Positions 57,701 to 64,000 of a stretch of 64,000 bases of DNA are shown here, in pieces. The stretch's first letter is position 1. The number at the start of each line of letters is the position of its first letter. Origin of the DNA: Pterobdella sp. o SKG-2022 (Eukaryota > Annelida > Clitellata > Hirudinida > Piscicolidae). A program made the translations under genes and the position numbers. Location: positions 16,857,971-16,921,970 of the forward strand of contig OZ038321.1 in NCBI GenBank assembly GCA_964035795.1. Reading direction: 5' to 3'. Below the pieces are notes generated by a model. That model made no database searches. It saw only the letters and a program-made list of their open reading frames with translations, and was not told the origin of the DNA.

Positions 57701-59312
57701 TAGGAAAAGAAGACTAGCGTACATGTTCCAGTAACTGGGATTGACAGCAATCGGCCTAGATTATTGATACTATTTATAGCTTAATTTGTAAAATAAACCA
57801 CTAAGGCAAATTTCTATAAACAACCAGTCCGACCTAAAATTATCAGTCAAGATTTGCCGTTTTAACTCTTGAGCAGTTTGCTTTGTCATTGTCAAAAAAA
57901 AAATTATCATACGACAAGCCAAATGACGATGACAACAAAATATCAATTTTGTAATACCTTTTACCCAAGTCTACTGTTATGTAAGCTATAACAGAAAACA
58001 ACTTTGAATTTCGGGTGCTAATTTGGCTGCAGTTTGAAGTCAGATACTTAAAACCCTATAGATAAATAATGTTCTAACCAAAACCATGCTTGGGAAATCT
58101 TAGGAAAGTGTTGCTGTGAGAGAGGAGTAGATTGTTTGCACCCATCTCTCACCCACTGTTGTATGCAGCCCAAATGCAACATGCAGTAACACTTGATGCA
58201 GTTCCACACCTTTCATATTTGAATTATCATTTTCATGAGTGAATTGTAGATTTCTATAATCTTCAAAACAAAATGAATTTCAGATACATCTACGATTTGA
58301 ATCAAACACCTTTATTAACTAAATTATACAATTCTTTTTGTAAGTTTAACTTATATTATCGAATAATACAAACTTGAAGTATATATACTTGATAATGTGA
58401 GTTCAACTTACAAAAAGCCTTTTATTTTTTAAGTAATAAGTGTTTGGGTAACTCATTTCTGTGTTAGACTAGGTTCGATGTTCAGATACTTTTATAATAT
58501 GATAAAGTTTAAAATATAAAAAAATACTTATCTAAAATTTGCTTCATTTTGAAAACTATAAAAACCAAAAAATTATGAAATTTAAAGATAGAACTCCAAA
58601 AAAAATTAAGCATGCTTACAGCATCAACTTTCTTGATGGTCTCCATACACACAAGACACACATTCTTACTCAAACCTTCTCTGATCAGTTCTTGCATCCT
58701 TCCCTCTGCAGCTATGTAGATTTATCGCTTGATTAAAACTTTATTTAAAAAATCAATCACTCAATGCAAAATTTAAATTAGAAAAATATTTGATGAATTT
58801 AAATAATCCAGTAATGGAAGCATTTTTCTAATTCTTCAAGCCTAACATAAATATTCAAAATGAAAGCAATTTTCATTTCAAATGATATATAGTATAGATA
58901 TTGAATGTTTGAATGAGAAATGTGAACCATTGGTGTGGAATTGTCCTAGAACAGTGGAAATGATGGTGTTGCATGCCTCATCATTAACATCATCCTCATC
59001 AGAGGATTCATGCTGGTATTTTGAAACTTCACATTTATTAGACATTTTTGTATCAATTCCAACATGTGAGCAGTTATTGTTTGAGTTTTCTCCACTATCA
59101 GCAATTTCTGATGATTCTTTAGAATTATTTTCAAACTGAGACTTATCTGTAGTGTGTAATTCATTATTTTCATTGAAAAAATCAGTTTTTATTTTTAAAA
59201 AGTTATTACCTTTTTTACTGGTATCTATATTTGAAAAATGATTATTTTTTTGTTGTATAGCATTTTTTGAACTTTTTGATGTTTCTTTCAACCAGGCATT
59301 TTTATTATTCAT
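45733..59312 (-). CDS. NFXL1: NFXL1: RING and NF-X1 zinc-finger, membrane-anchored protein, 887 aa
   Basis: 22 exons (minus): 58928-59312, 58620-58711, 58079-58209, 56285-56454, 56120-56180, 55919-56046, 51336-51436, 50908-51010, 50740-50786, 50437-50508, 50266-50316, 50005-50085, 49613-49703, 49344-49408, 49235-49290, 48871-48936, 47690-47813, 47231-47314, 46838-47173, 46629-46709, 46372-46479, 45733-45963. The total is 2664 bases including TAG, close to the roughly 900 residues of vertebrate NFXL1. The N terminus is polar and acidic. A RING-type finger follows (CLVCMETIKKVDAVWNC, CYCMLHLGCIQQW, CPKCR), then many NF-X1 fingers such as CGNHTCQLQCHEADQPC and CRHHKCNNTCHTGAC. A charged coiled segment precedes a single C-terminal membrane helix (IIISIIVLFVSFFVYELLIL). 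RING plus NF-X1 fingers suggests ubiquitin-ligase-like or transcriptional-regulator activity at a membrane. The exon 5 donor appears to be GC (56118-56119). Confidence 0.93.
48023..48155. repeat. Foldback repeat, copy 3
   Basis: The left end TTTAGCCAAATTAAATACTG is followed by the reverse-complement arm (GTTACTTTGTTAACGAAAAG, AGCTTTGTACTTAATAAAAT). It lies in an NFXL1 intron. Confidence 0.65.
48345..48640 (+). repeat. RTE 3'-tail repeat, copy 4
   Basis: Starts TTATACTGCTGTGCATGTCCCAG like copy 1. It keeps the blocks CAGTTTGTCGTTGCCTGCTA and the terminal TTTATAACAG. It lies in an NFXL1 intron. Confidence 0.7.
49863..49932. repeat. Short inverted repeat in an NFXL1 intron
   Basis: TTGACACAAAGCTT at 49863-49876 is the exact reverse complement of 49919-49932, flanked by T and A runs that extend the pairing. 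It gives a hairpin with a loop of about 42 bases between NFXL1 exons 12 and 13. Confidence 0.7.
52144..52154 (+). repeat. Target-site duplication, left copy
   Basis: AGTTTTGAGGT, identical to 55720-55730 on the far side of the LINE and immediately after its A-rich tail. It marks the exact insertion boundaries. Confidence 0.8.
52155..55719 (+). mobile_element. LINE with 2A-like leader, PHD-type finger, endonuclease and RT (degenerate)
   Basis: In order on the plus strand: a leader with WWKRAQLLLAREVESNLGP; a zinc finger (WYCAICTF, SIQCNHTTPHWIHLKCSHI); an endonuclease (ITLQESNLN near 52705, SNVYIPPNTN, IITGDFNAHSQTWHSPF near 53020, then SPDITTADTTIS); and RT (SSRPDNINIKHL near 53915, SYRPIALLSPIAKTLEKII, LTALDMTKALDTVN, KAGVPQGGVLSPTLFNIYLS, then an ADDITITSS region after a TAA near 54574). 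A C-terminal Cys/His block follows near 55520. It ends in an A-rich tail (55702-55719). Many frame breaks; inactive. Confidence 0.85.
55720..55730 (+). repeat. Target-site duplication, right copy
   Basis: AGTTTTGAGGT, matching 52144-52154. Confidence 0.8.
56990..57737 (+). mobile_element. RTE-like retrotransposon with internal deletion
   Basis: 56995-57240 reads in broken frames as the RT N-terminal region (KNALIAPIHNNKDDTKDCNN, then ISLLSIAGKFLAKVILHRL). The RT core is deleted. At 57327-57734 the C terminus resumes: GHVVRMLDEYILYRQLSTG, RLRFKDVLYRTM, NPADWENLVSDRSLWKN and RRLAYMF, followed by TAA. The 3' tail follows directly at 57722. It lies in the NFXL1 intron between exons 3 and 4. Confidence 0.85.
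57722..58035 (+). repeat. RTE 3' tail in its native context (copy 5)
   Basis: Begins ACATGTTCCAGTAACTGGG over the stop codon of the RTE open frame. It continues with the blocks seen in the dispersed copies (GAGCAGTTTGCTTTGTCATT, ACCCAAGTCTACTGTTATG). It identifies the source of that repeat family. Confidence 0.75.
58334..58417. repeat. Imperfect inverted repeat in NFXL1 intron 2
   Basis: CTTTTTGTAAGTTTAAC at 58334-58350 pairs with GTTCAACTTACAAAAAG at 58401-58417 with one mismatch. The interior arms also pair imperfectly (TATTATCGAATAATAC against ATACTTGATAATGTG). Confidence 0.65.
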
Positions 59313-62085
59313 TCTTTCTGATCATCAAATATTTTGCCACGAACAAGTCAGTTTACTGAAATATATTTGAAAAAACAAATAACTAGTATTGTTAAAAAAA
59401 CCGATCTGAATAACTATTGAATTAATTTTTATTGCTAACTATTCCAAAGCATTAATTTCTAGCTGCTTTACTAATCAATAACTACTAATAATTATTAAAA
59501 TTGCTAATGTTAATAAATTTTTAAACCTTTTTAATAATTCCGAAAAACTTGATTTTCTGCAATTTATAACAGAAAATAGCTTTTAATAAAAATACGTATG
59601 TAAACTGTTAAAAACTTTTAAAAGTAAACTTTTGCTCAACTAAAATTTCAACTATGAATATGTGGAATTTTTAGGCCACAACTTCATTATTATTGAAACA
59701 TAATAAACTATATAAACCTTATAGCCTCATTATTTTTAAGAATGAAAATTAATAATTTTTTCAACATTATGAAAACAAAACATAATAATGCAAAATATTA
59801 TTATAAAAAATGTTTTAAATTATTTTTTTTATCAATAAAAGAAATTTTCCTTTTTTGTTATTCATTTATCTTACTTAACTTTTTTTTTGGAAGCTATTAG
59901 CAGTTGTTTGACTTATGTCATTGTTTCCAGCTCGCCCTCCATCGATCAGCTTTTTTCTCCAAGTGTTTTTGAATTTTTTTCCAAGGGTTCAAGTTTAAAG
60001 CCTGACGCTTAGTCTAGTTGGGTCGTTTTTAAAGGGTGTGCCGATCCATCATCTGTGGGTAGATTGTTGGTTTTTTTGTTACTCCAAGAGTCTTAAATTA
60101 TTTTGAAGACCATTTTTGTTTCATGAGAACTCTGTTTTTTGAGCAACTTTGAAGCCTCTATAGGTTTTTGGAACCAAGGGATGATGAAATGACGTGTAAG
60201 TTGAAAAGGTGGTGTGTATCGTAACATTGATGAGAACAAAATGGACATGAAGGTGCTTAATAAATATTAGGGTGAGACTTTCTTCATGTAAGTAAACACG
60301 AAAGGCGACTTATTGGTTCTAAGAGACCAGGTCTGCTTGCAGTCGAAATGCTTTCCCGTAAAAGAAAAAAAATCTTGACACCTTCTTTTTGTCCTTCACT
60401 TATGATGAACCTTTCCAAGCTTTTTTCATGGCTTGCCTTAATCCGCTTGTCAGTTTACTGTCATTGGCCAGCATTTTTGATATTGACATGCTATCAAATT
60501 TAAATAAAGGTTTTGTGTTTTTAGACAATTGTCTTTTCGGCATTTTGATTGAGCAACTTTTTTTGCGTTCGTTATTAATATTGAATTTCCAGATTTTTTC
60601 AGCATAACGTACTTGCTTTTTTTCAATGCGAGTTTCATTTATTTAAAATGTTCCTCTTGTTGGTTTATAACATTACTAGAGCTCTTTTTCTAAACTTCAT
60701 CGGTTCTATGCTTATTGTGTTGACTGAAACATTGAAGTTTTTTTTTGATAAATTATAATGCTAAATAAGAGAGTTAGTTACAAGTTTGATGATTATTTCC
60801 CATCTGATGGTGGCTGTAGTAAAGAAATTCTAGAGTATCGGCAAAGCCGAAATATTTTCATTGTGCATACATATCTCATTAAAATAAATTTTTTCAATCA
60901 TTCCGCTTTTTTTCTCATGCAGTCAACAGCAAGCAAAAATAGAAATAGAGAAACAAGGCATCTTTGTCGACTTACTGCTTTCATATCAAATCGTTGCGTC
61001 AGTTTTCCATCATGCTTTATTAGGTATGTCTTTTATATATTTTTCTTCGTTAAGTTTTGATAGTTTTGTTAATATGTTGAATTAATTACAAAAAAGAGTT
61101 TATTTACAGTAAAGAGTTTTACTCTAAGGTTTGTTTCAAGGTGATAAGCAAAATTGCAATTTGGTTTTTGAAAAATCTGCTTTGTCTAAACTCGCTTGTC
61201 TCCTTGCTTTACATTTGGGTCATCTTTCACAGGTCTTAGGAGTATCTTGTTAAAAAATTTTTACGTACTGTAGGCCCTCAAAAAGCCGTTCACGTCGGGA
61301 CTTGCTATTGACCGGATTTTTGAAGTCAGGAAAATGAACAAAAATCTAATCAAATATTTTCCATTTTGTTGCAGCGTTATACATCCAGTGTTGAGTTTCT
61401 TTTACAGCAATAGGTATTTCTGGATAATTTTCATTTCTGTTATTGGTATAAGACTTTAGTTTTTGCTAAAGTTTGTGCCACTCTTTTTTCAAAGTTGATG
61501 CTGTCATTGGTGACATGCACTTTGAAAATAATTTCGAAAACTGCCGTGAGAAATCTTTGGATTATTGACGAATACAGTTTTTTTGAGAGCCTAATGTGCC
61601 ACCAGGTGTTTTTTTTTATAAGTACCCCAATTATTTGCTCCCTTAATTTGACAATGCAATGGTGTGTCCCAGCCTACAGTCAGTTTTTATTTCTTTTTCA
61701 TCGGAAATTTTTTTCATTTTGATGGCCCACTAAAAACCTTTTCACCTTTAGTTTCATTTTAGTTTAGCTTTTTTTTCGCTCACACGATACGAAGCAATCT
61801 TGTGAATTAATTGGTAATGCAGATGGAAACAATTTTGCTTTCCGCTGTATGATCGATGACACCTATAAAGTTTTGGGAGTCTTTTTTTAATGGAAAATTT
61901 CGCCTCTAATCGCCAATCGTCAAGTTATACAATTCCGCAAGCAAGTCATTATTTTCCCCAAAAGTATGTTTGTTCATCACTCTCATATACTCGGTTCTCT
62001 GCTCTCACTTTTACATTGAAACCTTTTGAACAAGACTACTGTAAAGCTTTCAACTCTTTTAATAGTCATCAAATAAAATTTCAAT
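59313..62085. other. Upstream flank of NFXL1 and an unidentified degenerate region
   Basis: 59313-59880 is very AT-rich with no feature. 59900-61880 is less AT-biased and minus-strand frames carry short protein-like stretches broken by stops (for example TKNLYLN..CQYQKCWPM near 60460 and THHCIVKLREQIIG near 61640). This looks like an old mobile element on the minus strand, but no family could be assigned. No promoter was identified with confidence. Confidence 0.4.
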
Positions 62086-62089
62086 AGAT

Positions 62090-64000
62090 TCTTTTCGCCC
62101 CAGCTTGCATTTACACTTTCATCTGTCTGAAAATGCTCTCTCTGCCAAACGCCGAAGAAGGAAAATCGAGAGACAGATATCCAGTCTCCGAAAGCTTTGT
62201 GAGCAAGTCCCTGATGATCTTTTACAGAAATTCCGTATTTCACGTAAACTCGCCCGCGCCGCCATTAACAAGTCACGTGCTGATTATCTTAATCTATCGC
62301 TATCTTCAGCGACACCTAACTCCAAAGCCTTTTGGAAAACGGCGAACTCCATACTTCACAGGTCTCCTCCACTTCCTCCCCGGACTCCTGCGGAATATGA
62401 TCATCTTGTTGAAAACTTTAGCACTTTTTTCAAGGCTAAGATTGAATTGATTCATAGCTCGTTACCGATCACTAATCTTCCCCATCAGCCTTCCTTAACT
62501 GACAGTGATCAATCAAATCTCTCATTTTTCTCACCTCCTAGTGTTGGCGAAATCATCAAATTGATCAATTCTCTCCCAAATAAATCCTCACCTTTAGATA
62601 TAATCCCTGTTTTCCTGCTGAAGCAGTTTTCCGGCATCTTCGCCTCCATTATATGCAAACTTTCGGCTCTTTCCTTTTCACAGGGTATTTTTCCAACTTC
62701 ATTCAAAACGGCGCAGGCAACCCCTTTACTGAAAAAATATAACCTAGACCCCATGCAACCATCCAATTATCGTCCAATTTCAAACCTCAGCACCATCTCA
62801 AATATCTTAGAAAGGGTTGTTCTCAAGAGATTATCCTCTCATGTTTCTGTATTGGGTAACTTCAACCTTTTCCAGTCGGCGTATCGCTCCCATCACTCAA
62901 CGGAAACTGCGCTTTTGTACATCACTGACAGCCTCCGCAATATCTGTGCTACCGGGTCTGCGGCCGTCTTAGTGTCTTTAGATATTTCAGCCGCTTTTGA
63001 CACCATTAATCATCCAAATATGCTGCATATCCTTGAAGACTACTTTCACATTTCTGGTATTGCTTCATCCTGGTTTCAGTCCTATCTCTCCGAACGCAAG
63101 CAATTTGTTAAGTTAAGCTGCTCTTCTTCTACCCCTGTCTCCCTTCGTTTTGGTGTTCCTCAAGGTTCTGTTCTTGAGCCCATACTCTTTTCTCTATACT
63201 TCTCCTATTAGCGAGATCATACAGAAGCACGACGTTCTATATCATCAGTTTGCTGATGATATTACTCTCTTTACAGGCGCCTCTTACCTTGATCCTCATC
63301 CCAGCCTCACTAAGATATCTGAATGCATCACTGAGCTTAATCTTTGGTTTTCTAACAATCACCTGATGTTGAATCCTAACAAAAGCGAAGTGATGTTTGT
63401 TGGCAGTCCCATACTCCTTTCCAAATCCAATCTTCCCACTGAAGTAATCTTTGACGGCACTACTCTTTCCGTAACGTCCAAACTGAAGATACTAGGTGTA
63501 ACTCTTGATTCTAGACTCAACTTTACACACTTTGTCTCTCAGATCATACAAGCATCCAACTTTCATCTCCATGCGATCAGACAGGCACGCAAGTTCCTAC
63601 CCTTTGACACTGCCGTTGCTCTGATCATCTCTTTAGTTCTTTCAAAAATTGATTACTGTAACTCTCTTCTTTGTCGACTCCCGAACTGTCCTATTTCTAA
63701 GTTGCAATCTCTCCAAAATCGCGCTGCTAAAACCGTTCTTCAAGCCGACTACTATTCTTCATCTCACACTTGTCTCGATCGCCTTCATTGGCTGCCGGTC
63801 GTACTAAGAGCCCAGTTCAAGTTGCTATGGCTCACCGCTAACACCTTATATTTTAATCAGCCGGCTTATTTATATGACCGTCTTTCCATTAGACAGACTC
63901 CTGAGTCTCTCAGGTCTTCCAACTCTGGTTTATGCCTACATCAGCCTGTCTCTTCTAAACCTTTTTTACATCGCTCCTTCTCGCATATTGCCCCTCACTT
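62090..64000 (+). mobile_element. CR1/L2-like LINE, 5'-truncated copy 2, runs off the window
   Basis: Nearly identical to the reverse complement of 18555-16808. The open frame 62105-63211 covers the RT N-terminal part through SLDISAAFDTINH and FGVPQGSV. A 2-base deletion near 63190 (TCTCTAT where the other copy has TCTCTCTAT) shifts the frame just after LFSLY. Downstream, FADDITLF, the thumb region and a C-terminal block (RLHWLPVVLRAQFKLLWLT) are readable in the next frame to the window end. The 5' truncation falls at the endonuclease/RT junction, with no ORF1 or endonuclease. Confidence 0.9.

Overview
The window is nuclear DNA from an AT-rich invertebrate animal. Three large host genes are readable only across introns, and the rest is mostly decayed retrotransposons. 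The genes are metazoan: a centrosomal ASH-domain protein, glycerol-3-phosphate acyltransferase 1 and NFXL1. Introns are GT-AG with occasional weak donors. The phylum cannot be fixed from the sequence alone. The mix of CR1/L2-like, RTE-like, RNase H-bearing and Penelope-like elements would suit a cnidarian, a lophotrochozoan or an arthropod.

Layout. 1-1.9 kb: 3' end of an ASH/MSP-domain (CEP192/SPD-2-like) gene (+) with a Q/P/S-rich tandem repeat. 5.1-6.0 kb: a compact two-exon gene for a secreted, cysteine-rich propeptide with a TATA box. 7.5-8.7 kb: retroelement and transposon debris. 9.1-20.8 kb: a tandem duplication holding two copies of a small secreted-peptide gene (the first copy broken). 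A CR1/L2-like LINE sits in the second copy, and the first copy preserves the empty site. A degenerate RNase H-type LINE lies between the copies. 24.0-27.3 kb: a zinc-finger gene (+) whose exon cassette (a putative zinc-coordinating DNA-binding domain plus a 7-residue-periodic tail) is tandemly duplicated. A perfect 128-bp palindrome lies in one of its introns. A partial zinc-finger paralog follows at 28.1-28.8 kb.

30.1-42.1 kb: a GPAM-type acyltransferase gene (-), reconstructed here in 23 exons except for its amino terminus. 43.5-44.9 kb: Penelope-like and RTE-like remnants. 45.7-59.3 kb: a complete NFXL1 gene (-), 22 coding exons and 887 codons. Its 4.5-kb intron holds a LINE nested inside an older retroelement, and another intron holds an RTE remnant. 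59.3-62.1 kb: no identifiable gene. 62.1-64.0 kb: a second copy of the CR1/L2-like LINE, running off the end.

The host genes do not form a pathway. NFXL1 is a RING/NF-X1 zinc-finger membrane-anchored protein, GPAM is the first enzyme of glycerolipid synthesis, and the ASH protein is a centrosome scaffold. The most unusual items are the cassette-duplicated heptad-repeat zinc-finger gene with its palindrome, the cysteine-rich propeptide, the small-peptide paralogs, and the decayed 2A-like motif in a LINE.
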